Below are positions 15,888-24,263 of a DNA stretch of 64,000 bases, piece after piece. The stretch covers positions 6,128 through 70,127 of the forward strand of contig JAZRJL010000046.1 of assembly GCA_045645805.1 (NCBI GenBank). Direction: 5' to 3'. The notes under the pieces are model-generated. The model saw nothing but the letters and a program-made list of their open reading frames with translations. It was not told the origin of the DNA and ran no database searches. Position numbers and translations under genes: made by a program. The first letter of the stretch is position 1. The number at the start of each line of letters is the position of its first letter. This DNA comes from SIG440 sp045645805. Lineage in GTDB: Bacteria; Bacillota; Clostridia; Monoglobales; Monoglobaceae.

Positions 15888-16508
15888 TTATCTCTGCTGC
15901 TGAAGTGTGTAATGTACGTCGTAAGCTTTTTCTTCGTCTGTGAACTTGTGAAGAGTATCAATAACTTCACCGTTGTTCCACTTTCTGTCCTCTACGTCCT
16001 CGCCGATACCCATAACGGTAACGTTAACCTGTCTGCGTCGTGCACGAACGTGATCCCAGTCAACAAAGTAAACGTGAGCAAATTCACCACCGTCAAGCTC
16101 GCCGTCTTTGATAGTCATTGTTTCAGATCTGCCAAAGAATACGCTGCGGAGATGACCGTCTGTGTTCATTGATGTGAAGTCACCGGGCTCGTTTACATAT
16201 CTGCCGAACTGTGCATGGATGGGACCCGGATGACGGTAGTCGCCTTCGTCAACGTAATCGGGAATCATCTTTCTCATAATGTCAAGAAGGTCGTGCTGGA
16301 GATATTCAAGGTCGAATGAATCAATATCGTGTGAACATTCCTGAACCATAACTGAGCAGGTTGTGTGGTGTGATGCGATGGTAACTGTACCATTCTTAAC
16401 ACCTGAAGCCTTAACGATTTCAATGATTTCCTTTGAGATATCGTGGAAGGTAGGTATCCATCCTCTTGACTGAAGTTCTAATTCTTTTTGAAAAAACTTA
16501 AATTCCAT
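15888..16508 (-). CDS. yjbQ: YjbQ family (UPF0047) protein, intact copy
   Basis: 206 residues, longer than the usual 135-140 because of an acidic C-terminal extension and an extra loop. The conserved metal-site-like elements are present: SHHTTCSVMVQE near residue 46, HPGP near 93, NTDGHLRSVFFGRSE near 113, and a C-terminal V-rich strand. The family has been called secondary thiamine-phosphate synthase from weak E. coli activity, but its real reaction is unsettled. Position inside a sugar-phosphate operon suggests a carbohydrate substrate (inference). The ribosome binding site is GGAGG. Confidence 0.88.
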   Translation of the reverse strand: MEFKFFQKELELQSRGWIPTFHDISKEIIEIVKASGVKNGTVTIASHHTTCSVMVQECSHDIDSFDLEYLQHDLLDIMRKMIPDYVDEGDYRHPGPIHAQFGRYVNEPGDFTSMNTDGHLRSVFFGRSETMTIKDGELDGGEFAHVYFVDWDHVRARRRQVNVTVMGIGEDVEDRKWNNGEVIDTLHKFTDEEKAYDVHYTLQQQR

Positions 16509-16581
16509 TTTTTCTTCCTCCGTTTTTTATATAATATTTTTTTGACCGCATACCCAAAATTTCAGGCAGCTACGGCATTTT

Positions 16582-17181
16582 TTACTTGTTTAATCTTTCG
16601 CCCACGGCACCGCCCGGGTGAATAAGGGCAAACTGCTCATTTTTATAATCTGTTTCTTCAATCAAAGCAGTTTGAAGCGAGTGGAAGATCATACAAAGTG
16701 CAGTTGATGAGGTTGTTCCCTGTGAATTGTACTTGTCCGTTTCACGGTTTACATACTGTTTAAGAACAACATCCGCACCCTCTGCCAAAGGTGACTCTAA
16801 ATTCTCAGTCACGGTAATGATTTTAACACCCTTTTCCTTGCATATACGCATAATAGGAAGAAGCTCACCGGTTTTTCCGCCTCGTGATGCAAAAACAATT
16901 ACGTCACCCTTCTGCAAAAATCCCATTCCGTCATGAACAGCCTCGGCAGGTGAAATAAATTTTGCAGGCTGCTCGATACAGCACATAAGATGAGCAAAGT
17001 GCTGACAGATAATTCCCGAATGTCCGCAGCCTGAAACACCGATACGGGGTGCGTTTTTCAGAAGCTCAACAGCATTTGAAAAAGACTCCTCATCAAAGTA
17101 ATCAAGCATAGTCTTTAAACATTCGCTTTCAATTTCATAGGCTTTTTTTGCCTGTGTAAGAGATTCATTTTTTATACTCAT
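16582..17181 (-). CDS. SIS-domain sugar-phosphate isomerase (KdsD/GutQ-like, no CBS domains)
   Basis: A single SIS fold of about 199 residues. Phosphosugar-binding loops are seen at GVSGCGHSG (near residue 48) and FASRGGKTGE (near 100), and the C-terminal IHPGGAVGERL is the signature of arabinose-5-phosphate isomerases. The CBS pair of full-length KdsD is absent. The ATG at 17181 is preferred to GTG 17193 because AGGTGG is spaced for it, right after the transaldolase stop. Likely an aldose/ketose phosphate isomerase in the operon; substrate unknown. A 6-phospho-3-hexuloisomerase role is a less likely alternative. Confidence 0.82.
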   Translation of the reverse strand: MSIKNESLTQAKKAYEIESECLKTMLDYFDEESFSNAVELLKNAPRIGVSGCGHSGIICQHFAHLMCCIEQPAKFISPAEAVHDGMGFLQKGDVIVFASRGGKTGELLPIMRICKEKGVKIITVTENLESPLAEGADVVLKQYVNRETDKYNSQGTTSSTALCMIFHSLQTALIEETDYKNEQFALIHPGGAVGERLNK

Positions 17182-17193
17182 AATTCTTGCCAC

Positions 17194-17868
17194 CTAAAAA
17201 TCCAGTATCGTTTTATCGCCGTATACACTCTTCCAATCAGATTTAAAGCTTTCAACCGCTGCATCGGTCATAGGATGAGAGATAATCAGCTTTAGAAGGT
17301 CACCGGTAACGGTAACACAATGACAGCCTGCCATTGCGCATTTGTGAACCTGCTCGGCATTTTTGAAGCTTGCCGCAATAACCTGACAATCAAGATCATA
17401 CCTGTCAAGCTCTTCAACAATTTGTGAAACAACTTCACAGCCATCGCCAATAATGTTGTCAAGGCGGTTTGCATAAGGTGCAACAAATGCCGCCCCCGCC
17501 TTTGCAGCAACAAGGGCCTGGGGAGGTGTGAAGATTGCTGTCATTGTAACGCCAATACCTTCTTTTTTAAGCATCTTTGTTGCCTTTAAGCCTTCTTCGC
17601 TGATGGGAATTTTAATATAAAATTCACCGCCAAGTTCGTATTTTAACAGTTTTGCTTCTTCAACAATCTTTTCAGCTGTTGTCTGTGTTGTCTGAATGTG
17701 AAGCATTTTGTCATCACCGATAATTTTTCGGATTTCCTTTACCAAAACCCAAAAATCGGTGTTTTCTTTTGCTATAATTGACGGATTTGTGGTAACACCG
17801 GCAAGGGGATAGTACTCATTGCAGTGTTTTATTGCTTCTAAATCCGCCGTATCCAGAATATAAAGCAT
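17194..17868 (-). CDS. Transaldolase / fructose-6-phosphate aldolase family
   Basis: The 224-residue length matches the short FSA/TalC subfamily. The Schiff-base lysine lies in FYIKIPISEEGLKA (near residue 85), and the protein has TTNPSIIAKE at the N-terminus and the PYANRLDNIIGDG segment. It cleaves or forms a C3-C4 bond of a ketose phosphate using dihydroxyacetone or glyceraldehyde phosphate (family knowledge). AGGAGG lies upstream. It is separated from the preceding isomerase gene by 244 bases containing the copy B element and a REP, so it may also have separate expression. Confidence 0.9.
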   Translation of the reverse strand: MLYILDTADLEAIKHCNEYYPLAGVTTNPSIIAKENTDFWVLVKEIRKIIGDDKMLHIQTTQTTAEKIVEEAKLLKYELGGEFYIKIPISEEGLKATKMLKKEGIGVTMTAIFTPPQALVAAKAGAAFVAPYANRLDNIIGDGCEVVSQIVEELDRYDLDCQVIAASFKNAEQVHKCAMAGCHCVTVTGDLLKLIISHPMTDAAVESFKSDWKSVYGDKTILDF

Positions 17869-17892
17869 TTCTTTTAATTCCTCCTGTCAAAT

Positions 17893-18043
17893 AACAAAGC
17901 GGCTGCACTGCTCGCCGCAGGCGGCGGTTGTGGCATATACGCTTTGTTTACCCATGTGCATTTCGGCAAAGCCGAAAATCTTGCACGGGTATAAAATCAA
18001 TTTTTTTGTTTAATAGAAAATTACGCAATTTTCTATTAAATGA
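17893..18043. repeat. Two-hairpin intergenic element, copy B
   Basis: Same organisation as copy A. The outer pair is AACAAAGCG/CGCTTTGTT; the second hairpin with TTTCGGC-AAA-GCCGAAA is identical; the third hairpin (TTTAATAGAAAATT / AATTTTCTATTAAA) has changes on both arms that preserve pairing compared with copy A. It lies inside the sugar operon between isomerase and transaldolase. Confidence 0.7.
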
Positions 18044-18069
18044 AAATCATATGCTGTCAATTAAAACTA

Positions 18070-18100
18070 TGTAGGGGCGGCATTGCCTCCGACCCCTACA
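18070..18100. repeat. REP-like palindrome
   Basis: TGTAGGGGCGG at one end and CCGACCCCTACA at the other surround a short loop. Related GTAGGG...CCCTAC palindromes recur at 33992, 34041, 45436, 45601, 49191, 49385 and 56549, the typical target of RAYT transposases. Confidence 0.65.
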
Positions 18101-18112
18101 AACATCCCCTTA

Positions 18113-19468
18113 CTATTCAACAACCTCGATATCAAGAAGATTACATACTGTCTTAACCTTTTCAACATAGTCACCGAATATCATAATAACGTGCTGTCCC
18201 GGAACCTTGTCAAGATATTCAACAAGGGGAAGCTCAAGCTCGAGAAGTGCAGCGGGGAAATCGGGTGTGGGTTCTTCCCAGCCGAATTCTGTCCACTTGG
18301 GATTGGGCTTGGTTGTACCATGCTGCAAGAACATTTTGAACTTGCCGTTGTCGCAGAAGAATCTGCCGTATGTAACTTCGCCGGTCTTAAGCTTGGAAAC
18401 ATTACTGATACCTGTGTTGTATTCGCCAAGCTGAGCTGACTTGATTTCGAAGTCACCGTCGATGAAATCACGGGGAATAAATCCGCAGACACCAACTAAA
18501 ACAGAATTGTCAAATACCTCGTAATGCTCAACAAATGCTGAGGTATTGCCTGAAACTGTTGAAAGAATAATGCTTGTAACAAGACCATAAGCATCACATT
18601 CACAGATAACAGATACATCCTTGTCAGCAAGAAGTGACTGTGCAAGACAGGGATTAAATCCAAGCTTTGTGATACCGTCAACACACTTAACAGCAATTGC
18701 GTCAAGCTGTCTGCCGTCTGCCTGGTCCTTCATTGCAAGGTAAAGTCTTGTAACCTTTTCAAGGGGCTCGTCAGCGATAACGTTCTGCGCCTTTGTGGTG
18801 CTTCTTATCCACTCCATTGTTTCCTTAACTCTGTCTTCGGGGAAGGCATTCATAAGGTCAGCAATGATGTAACCGTCGTAGTTTTCAATATCAATACCAA
18901 TCTTTTTGCAAAGAGCAGTCTTGTCGTATGAAAGGGGATAAAGACCCATATCAGCATAACCGATAAGACCGATACGTGCAGCACGAACACGCTTTGCACA
19001 GCTTACTGCATGGATATAGTCAGCAACCTGATCGTATGCATGAGGAGCATTGGGTTCTTCCATAATAATTTTGTACTTAAAACCAAATTCCTTTGCAACA
19101 GGGATAAAGCCTGTAATACCTGCACCTGCAGCAGGAGCGTGAAGCTTGCCTGTCTTGTCGGTGAAGCCACCGATACCCCAGATAAGAACAGGAACATCAC
19201 GGAAGTTTTTGAGAACGTGCATAATGTTGATTGTAATATGCCACGAAACAAACTTTGCAATAAAGAGGTCAACCTTCTGGTCCTTAATAGCCTCGGCAAC
19301 CTTTTCAGCATCGCTGAAGTTCATAATTTTGTAGCATCCAAGAAGGTTACAGTCCATCTTTGCAACTTCTGCATCGATTTCCTTGATGATTACATCAAGA
19401 TATTCCTGCGGATACTGCTGCTCGCCAACGCTGAGCATTACAACATTTGCTTTTGTCATGTTTTTCAT
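18113..19468 (-). CDS. L-fucose/L-arabinose isomerase-fold sugar isomerase
   Basis: A 451-residue protein of the FucI/AraA structural family (COG2407-like). N-terminal Rossmann-like domains include LIGYADMGLYPLSYD (near residue 170); a C-terminal beta domain follows. A metal-ligand Glu is expected in CECDAYGLVTS (near 290) and a conserved aromatic/Gly region in HGTTKPNPKWTEFGWEEP near 385. It would convert an aldose to the ketose that the neighbouring FGGY kinase phosphorylates. It is too diverged to name the sugar. GAGGAG lies upstream, and it is second in the operon. Confidence 0.85.
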   Translation of the reverse strand: MKNMTKANVVMLSVGEQQYPQEYLDVIIKEIDAEVAKMDCNLLGCYKIMNFSDAEKVAEAIKDQKVDLFIAKFVSWHITINIMHVLKNFRDVPVLIWGIGGFTDKTGKLHAPAAGAGITGFIPVAKEFGFKYKIIMEEPNAPHAYDQVADYIHAVSCAKRVRAARIGLIGYADMGLYPLSYDKTALCKKIGIDIENYDGYIIADLMNAFPEDRVKETMEWIRSTTKAQNVIADEPLEKVTRLYLAMKDQADGRQLDAIAVKCVDGITKLGFNPCLAQSLLADKDVSVICECDAYGLVTSIILSTVSGNTSAFVEHYEVFDNSVLVGVCGFIPRDFIDGDFEIKSAQLGEYNTGISNVSKLKTGEVTYGRFFCDNGKFKMFLQHGTTKPNPKWTEFGWEEPTPDFPAALLELELPLVEYLDKVPGQHVIMIFGDYVEKVKTVCNLLDIEVVE

Positions 19469-19541
19469 AATTAGTTCATCTCCTCTGAAAAATTTTAACC
19501 AGCCTGAAAGTAGTTATCTGAACGGTATAATTGCTGTCAGG

Positions 19542-21038
19542 CTAAAATACAGACTTTAACGCCTGATAAAGTTCTTTATATTTTTTATATGCCTGGTCAT
19601 AAACGTCTTTCATTCCTGCAACGGGCATAATATCCTTTGACTTAGCATCAACGCTTTCAAACGCCGCTTCAACCGAATCATATTCCGAAACTGCCACAGC
19701 CCCCAAAATTGCAGCACCAAGTGCAGTCGTTTCGCTGTAACCGTTGCGAACAATCTTTTTACAGCAAACTGAAGCCTTTATTTCACCCCATAACGGACTT
19801 GACGAGCCACCCCCAAGGGATTTGATTTCAGCAACCTCAACACCCTGAGTTTCAAGAACCTCAATGTTTTCGCGAAGCATATATGCAATGCCTTCAAGTA
19901 CACTTCGGCACAAATCCTTCATATCGGTTGCAAGGGTAAGGCCAAAGAAGCAACCCGTTGCTTCAGGGATTTCGTCAGGTGCATTTTTGCCCGAAAAATG
20001 GGGAAGAAGCATAACGCCACGACTGCCCGGCTGTGAAAGCTTTGCCATTTCGTCTATAAGGAAATACGGCGAAACATCTTCAGCCTTTGCTTTTGCCACA
20101 AGCTCGCCTGCAACAGTGTCCTTGAACCATTTAAGCACAACCCCTGCCGTATTGCAAAACGGCATATACATAAACTTGTCGTCAAAATGCTTGTAAATAG
20201 TAATGGGCTTTGAAAGGTCAAACACAGGCTTTTCAACGGTTGCACCTACAACAAGAGCAGTACCTGTTGTTTCGGTAACAACACCCTCACAAAAGTTACC
20301 CGCACCGATTGCCGAAGAAATCTGGTCCATAGCACCCGTAACAACCGCTGTATCACAGCAAAGACCGCATTCTCTTGAGGCATCGGCTGAAACCTTGCCC
20401 ACAATCTCACCACAGGGGAGAACTTTCGGCAATTTTTCAACATTAATTCCACCAACCGCAAGAGCCTCGTCAAAGAAGCAATCGTCAACAATGTTGTACC
20501 AGCAGGTAGATGAAACCAAAGATTTTTCGGTAACAAATTCGCCTGTAAGACGCATAATAAGGTAATCCTCAAGCAAAAGGAATTTATATGTATTTTCATA
20601 AAGCTCGGGCATATTTTCCTTTATCCACATAAGCTTTGCCAGGGGAAGTGCCCCATCAATGCCGCAAAGACCTGTCTTCTGATAGATTTTTTCAAGACCA
20701 AGCTTTTCAAGAAGAAGCTCTGCCTCTTTTGTTGCCCTTGCATCAAGCCAGATAATCGCACGGCTTAAATGATTGCCGTTTTTGTCAACAGGAACAAAGG
20801 TCTCGCCCTGAGTTGTAAATGTAAGGCTTTTGATTTCATTAACGTCAATGCCTGAATTTTTAATTGATTTTATACATCTGCAAAAGGTTTCGTAATACAC
20901 CTCTGCACCAAGCTCAACGAAATCCTCCTGCGGGTAAAGCAGGTCGTATTCATAGCTTACCTTGCAAAGCTGCTTGAAATCCTTGCCGAAAAGCACACAC
21001 TTCATAGAAGTTGTACCCACATCAAATGCCAGAAACAC
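19542..21038 (-). CDS. FGGY-family sugar kinase (xylulokinase-like)
   Basis: A 498-residue two-domain carbohydrate kinase, first gene of the operon. The N-terminal phosphate-1 motif is FLAFDVGTTSMK; the substrate domain contains WLDARATKEAE and GLCGIDGALPLAKLMWIKE; the C-terminal ATPase half has GAMDQISSAIGAGN, TTGTALVVG and SLGGGSSSPLWGEI. It phosphorylates a ketose or polyol with ATP. The GTG start is supported by AGGAGG 9 bases upstream and a promoter 60 bases further. The 3' side has an AGCCTGA/TCAGGCT inverted repeat (about 19501-19534). Confidence 0.9.
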   Translation of the reverse strand: MFLAFDVGTTSMKCVLFGKDFKQLCKVSYEYDLLYPQEDFVELGAEVYYETFCRCIKSIKNSGIDVNEIKSLTFTTQGETFVPVDKNGNHLSRAIIWLDARATKEAELLLEKLGLEKIYQKTGLCGIDGALPLAKLMWIKENMPELYENTYKFLLLEDYLIMRLTGEFVTEKSLVSSTCWYNIVDDCFFDEALAVGGINVEKLPKVLPCGEIVGKVSADASRECGLCCDTAVVTGAMDQISSAIGAGNFCEGVVTETTGTALVVGATVEKPVFDLSKPITIYKHFDDKFMYMPFCNTAGVVLKWFKDTVAGELVAKAKAEDVSPYFLIDEMAKLSQPGSRGVMLLPHFSGKNAPDEIPEATGCFFGLTLATDMKDLCRSVLEGIAYMLRENIEVLETQGVEVAEIKSLGGGSSSPLWGEIKASVCCKKIVRNGYSETTALGAAILGAVAVSEYDSVEAAFESVDAKSKDIMPVAGMKDVYDQAYKKYKELYQALKSVF

Positions 21039-21095
21039 AGCGTATCGCCTCCTGTTTAAAATTAAGCTTTCAACACATCTGTATGAGTTATTTCA

Positions 21096-21124
21096 ATTAT
21101 GCCATTCACCATATAAATTGTCAA
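21096..21124 (-). promoter_or_regulatory. SigA promoter of the sugar operon
   Basis: On the minus strand, TTGACA (21119-21124), a 17-base spacer and CATAAT (21096-21101) lie 58 bases upstream of the kinase start: a near-consensus housekeeping promoter. I see no clear cre site or specific operator. Confidence 0.8.
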
Positions 21125-21219
21125 TACCTGATTGGCACAGTCAGTATCATTTTATAAGTTTTTCGTAATTTTTTCTTTTTGTAAATTCTCTTTTTCCATA
21201 TAATCTTAAAAAACGCAAT

Positions 21220-21270
21220 AGAGGCTGTTGTATCAAAACATATAATTTATGTTTTGATACAACAGCCTCT
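21220..21270. terminator. Long hairpin downstream of the phosphatase gene
   Basis: The 23-bp perfect arms begin AGAGGCTGTTGTATC and end with the complement, with a five-base TAATT loop. On the minus strand it follows the LMW phosphatase stop by 6 bases and precedes a GTTTTTT run. The AGGCTGTT ends link it to the hairpins at 2286 and 56473. Confidence 0.75.
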
Positions 21271-21276
21271 TTATTG

Positions 21277-21729
21277 TTATATTCCTATCTCATCAAGCAA
21301 TCCCCGGCAGCCTTTTGTCACATCCTCCATTGTCTTGTCAAAGTCCCCCGTATACCACGGGTCGGCGACATCGCCCGGACAATCGGTGTGGTCAAGCAAA
21401 AGTGACACCTTTTTTTGCGGATCATCACCAACAAAACGGGTCATATTGCGAAGATTGAGCCTGTCCATTGCGATTATATAATCAAAATACTCATAATCGC
21501 TCTTTGTCATCTGCCGTGCGGTTTTGCCCATACAGGAAATGCCGTGCTCGGCAAGCTTTTTCTTTGCCGGTGGATAAACCGTCTCACCAAGAGCCTCGGT
21601 GCTGGTGGCACAGGACGCAATTTCAAACCTGTCGGCAACGCCATCCTTTTTCACCATATCACGAAGGACAAATTCCGCCATAGGGCTTCGACAAATATTT
21701 CCATGACATACAAACAGAACCTTAATCAT
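21277..21729 (-). CDS. Low molecular weight protein-tyrosine phosphatase
   Basis: A 150-residue cytoplasmic phosphatase. The P-loop FVCHGNICRSPMAE (Cys near residue 8, Arg near 14) is complete and the general-acid Asp lies in DPWYTGDF near residue 122. It is the last gene of the redox island and starts 3 bases after the ferritin stop, so it is probably cotranscribed. Substrate unknown; possible targets are bacterial tyrosine kinases or other phosphoproteins. Confidence 0.93.
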   Translation of the reverse strand: MIKVLFVCHGNICRSPMAEFVLRDMVKKDGVADRFEIASCATSTEALGETVYPPAKKKLAEHGISCMGKTARQMTKSDYEYFDYIIAMDRLNLRNMTRFVGDDPQKKVSLLLDHTDCPGDVADPWYTGDFDKTMEDVTKGCRGLLDEIGI

Positions 21730-21732
21730 GGC

Positions 21733-22245
21733 TTATAAAACAAGCGACGGTGCAGAATACACCCTTGCCGCAAGCTCACTGTTGAGCATATAAAGGCTCT
21801 TGGGGTCAGAACCGAAAAGCTCCATTTTGGTAATTAAATCATTGGCATTGGTTTCTTCCTCGCCCTGCTCCTTTACAAACCAGTCAAGGAACTGCATTGT
21901 GCGGAAGTCCTTTACCTCATATGCCGCTGCATATATGTCATTGATAAGCGAGGTAACATACTCCTCGTGTTCAAGACCTGCTTTAAGAACAGTCATATCG
22001 CTGTCTAAAACCTTGTCAGGCTTTGCAATTGCCTCAAGCGTAACCTTTTCATTGTTGTTCTGCAAATAGCGGTAAAACAGCATTGCGTGGTCTCTTTCCT
22101 CCTGAGCCTGAATGTAATACCAGTTTGCAAATCCATCAAGACCCCTGTCCTCAAAATAATTTGAGAAGTCAAGGTAAAGATATGCCGAATATAACTCCTT
22201 GTTTATCTGCTGGTTAAGCAGCTCTCTTACTTTTTCATTCATCAT
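21733..22245 (-). CDS. ftn: Non-heme ferritin
   Basis: A four-helix iron-storage protein of about 170 residues. Ferroxidase ligands are visible: Glu in NKELYSAYLYLD near residue 17, E-E-R-D-H in QAQEERDHAMLFY near 50, and Glu in VKEQGEEETNAND near 127. It oxidises and stores iron, limiting Fenton chemistry. The start ATGATG at 22245 is preferred because GGGAAAGGA is correctly spaced; the frame extends further upstream but without a site. It lies between the rubredoxin and phosphatase genes. Confidence 0.93.
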   Translation of the reverse strand: MMNEKVRELLNQQINKELYSAYLYLDFSNYFEDRGLDGFANWYYIQAQEERDHAMLFYRYLQNNNEKVTLEAIAKPDKVLDSDMTVLKAGLEHEEYVTSLINDIYAAAYEVKDFRTMQFLDWFVKEQGEEETNANDLITKMELFGSDPKSLYMLNSELAARVYSAPSLVL

Positions 22246-22271
22246 TATAATCATTCCTTTCCCTAAAATGC

Positions 22272-22378
22272 AAGTCTGAAAAAAATTGTTCAGATTGCCG
22301 CTTTGCCGCGAGTAATGCTGTGCTATGTGCACCGCTCCGAGCAAAAAGTGGTGAGATGGGCAAGATTTTTTCAGACTT
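22272..22378 (-). promoter_or_regulatory. Long-range inverted repeat in the ferritin leader
   Basis: AAGTCTGAAAAAA (22272-22284) pairs with TTTTTTCAGACTT (22366-22378), enclosing a GC-rich interior with GCGGCAAAGCGGC and several local palindromes. It occupies the whole space between rubredoxin and ferritin and could be a processing or attenuation structure, or another repeat element. Confidence 0.45.
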
Positions 22379-22388
22379 TTCTCCTTAA

Positions 22389-22547
22389 CTATTCTTCAGA
22401 AAACATATCCTTGCCTACACCGCAAAGGGGGCAGGCAAAATCATCGGGAAGGTCCTCAAACTTTGTTCCTGGTTCAATACCCATATCAGGAGCACCCAAC
22501 TCCTCATCATAAACCCATCCACAAGCGTCACATACATATTTTTTCAT
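22389..22547 (-). CDS. rd: Rubredoxin
   Basis: A 52-residue electron carrier with a single iron in four cysteines: CDACGWVYDEE (residues 5-8) and FACPLCGVGKD (near 38-41). The family motif DPDMG is replaced here by APDMG. The start is fixed by AGGAGGAAAATTATT before the ATG. It lies directly downstream of the flavodiiron gene, and rubredoxin is the usual electron donor to that enzyme. Confidence 0.95.
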   Translation of the reverse strand: MKKYVCDACGWVYDEELGAPDMGIEPGTKFEDLPDDFACPLCGVGKDMFSEE

Positions 22548-22578
22548 AATAATTTTCCTCCTGAATATTTTTAAATTT

Positions 22579-23730
22579 TTATTTGCAAAGCTCGTCTGCA
22601 AGTGCATTGAGCTTGTTTTCACTTTCATCATCAAGTGCTGACATAATCTTTACCTCGGTTTCGGCAAGGGTCAGGTTTTTGCACTTTTCAAGCATCCCTT
22701 TCATAACCTTTGCCGCCATTGGTGCCCAGCTTCCGTTTTCAATAAAGGCCACCTTGCGGTTGCTGAAATTCCGCTCGGTCAGGTGATTGATAAATTCACG
22801 CATAAAGGGGAATATGTCGGCATTATAGGTAGTGGTGGCAAGAACAAGCCTGTCATACCTGAAAGCATCCTCCACCGCCTCTGCCATATCACATCTTGCA
22901 AGGTCGCTTATTGCAACCTTTACGCCTTTTTTCTTAAGGCTCTCCGCAAGCTTCAATACTGCCTTTTTAGTATTTCCGTAAACTGATGTATAGGCAATTG
23001 CAACACCCTCTTCCTCAGCACGGTAGCTGGACCAGATATCATAAAGGTTTATATAATAGCCTAAGTTTTCATTAAGAACAGGACCGTGCAGCGGACAAAT
23101 AACCTCAATATCAAGTGCTGCCGCCTTTTTAAGAAGGCTTTGAACCTGAGCACCGTACTTGCCCACAATACCGATATAATAACGTCTTGCCTCACACGCC
23201 CATTCCTCGTCAGTATCGGTTGTGCCGAACTTGCCAAAGCCATCTGCCGAAAACAGAACCTTGTCGCATTTGTCATAGGTAACAATAACCTCGGGCCAAT
23301 GCACCATAGGTGCAGTCACAAACACAAGGCTGTGCTTGCCAAGCTCAAGGGTATCGCCCTCGCCCACAACAAGCTGACGGCCTGCAAAGTCTGTGCCAAA
23401 AAACTGCTTCATCATCACAAAAGCCTTTTGTGATGCAACAATTTTTGCATCAGGGAAGAGCTCTGCAAAATTCTTTATATTTGCCGAGTGGTCAGGCTCC
23501 ATATGCTGAACAATCAAGTAATCGGGAGTCTTGCCCTCTGTAACAGCCTTTATGTTGGCAAGCCATTCGTCACCGAATCGTGCATCAACCGTGTCAAATA
23601 CTGCAATTTTTTCATCAATAATTACATAGGAATTATATGCCATGCCGTTTGGAACTATGTATTGTCCCTCAAACAAATCTATTTCACGGTCATTTACGCC
23701 AACGTATTTAATATCCTGTGTTATTTTCAT
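22579..23730 (-). CDS. fprA: FprA-type flavodiiron protein
   Basis: A 383-residue O2/NO/H2O2-detoxifying reductase of anaerobes. The N-terminal metallo-beta-lactamase domain carries the diiron ligands in QHMEPDHSAN (near residue 79), a His near 146 (MVHWPEV), an Asp in SADGFG and a His in CPLHGP near 229. The C-terminal flavodoxin domain starts with YTSVYGNTKKAVLK (FMN phosphate loop). No rubredoxin domain is fused, but a separate rubredoxin gene follows. It sits in the redox island controlled, by position, by the divergent Crp/Fnr regulator. Confidence 0.95.
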   Translation of the reverse strand: MKITQDIKYVGVNDREIDLFEGQYIVPNGMAYNSYVIIDEKIAVFDTVDARFGDEWLANIKAVTEGKTPDYLIVQHMEPDHSANIKNFAELFPDAKIVASQKAFVMMKQFFGTDFAGRQLVVGEGDTLELGKHSLVFVTAPMVHWPEVIVTYDKCDKVLFSADGFGKFGTTDTDEEWACEARRYYIGIVGKYGAQVQSLLKKAAALDIEVICPLHGPVLNENLGYYINLYDIWSSYRAEEEGVAIAYTSVYGNTKKAVLKLAESLKKKGVKVAISDLARCDMAEAVEDAFRYDRLVLATTTYNADIFPFMREFINHLTERNFSNRKVAFIENGSWAPMAAKVMKGMLEKCKNLTLAETEVKIMSALDDESENKLNALADELCK

Positions 23731-23758
23731 TCTTTACCTCTTTCTATATTTAAAAAGT

Positions 23759-24178
23759 CTACTTGGTATATACCAGCTCATAATGCTCACCATCTGCAAG
23801 CTCGGTATCATCAACACCAGTTGTCATATATTCACCATTTTTGCTGAATGACCAATAGGTCTGAGTCTTGTCATAGTCAGCGGTAATCCCGTTTACCACT
23901 TTTATATACATCCCGTAAGCACCCTTTTCACCTGCAATAAGGTCATTCTCAATCAAAGCCTCGCCCACGGTCTTTTTGTCGGTGTTAATTGTAAAGGTAA
24001 CAGCCTTGTCCAAAGCCTCAACTTCAACAAAAATAGTCTTTTCACCTTTTCCAAGCTCTGTATTCTCGGTATACACCGCACTTTGCCAAAGGTCCGCATC
24101 TGCACTTTGTCCGCCGCAGGCAACAAGACTTATACACAGTAAAACAACTGTAAGTATGCTGATTATGGTCTTTTTCAT
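23759..24178 (-). CDS. DUF4430 lipoprotein
   Basis: A 139-residue exported lipoprotein. The signal peptide ends in LVACGG (lipobox Cys near residue 20). The mature part has the DUF4430 pattern VTFTINTDKKTVGEALIENDLI, a YIKVVNG segment, YWSFSKNGEYM and a C-terminal HYELVYTK strand. Such domains resemble the C-terminal domain of transcobalamin/intrinsic factor and may bind a cofactor at the cell surface; ligand unknown. The start is set by GAAAGGATG before ATG 24178; the frame extends further upstream. Confidence 0.85.
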   Translation of the reverse strand: MKKTIISILTVVLLCISLVACGGQSADADLWQSAVYTENTELGKGEKTIFVEVEALDKAVTFTINTDKKTVGEALIENDLIAGEKGAYGMYIKVVNGITADYDKTQTYWSFSKNGEYMTTGVDDTELADGEHYELVYTK

Positions 24179-24263
24179 CTTAATCATCCTTTCGGTTTTT
24201 TCATCAGTTAACAAGATAGATTGTATCACACATTATTAAAATTTTCAATGGAAAACTAAAGTT

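Noticed and set aside
16582..17193. 6-phospho-3-hexuloisomerase of a ribulose-monophosphate pathway
   Set aside because: The C-terminal HPGGAVGERL signature is that of arabinose-5-phosphate isomerases, and no hexulose-6-phosphate synthase gene accompanies it.
21096..21124. cre site for CcpA in the sugar operon promoter
   Set aside because: I looked for a TGNAANCGNTNNCA-type match around the promoter and found none.
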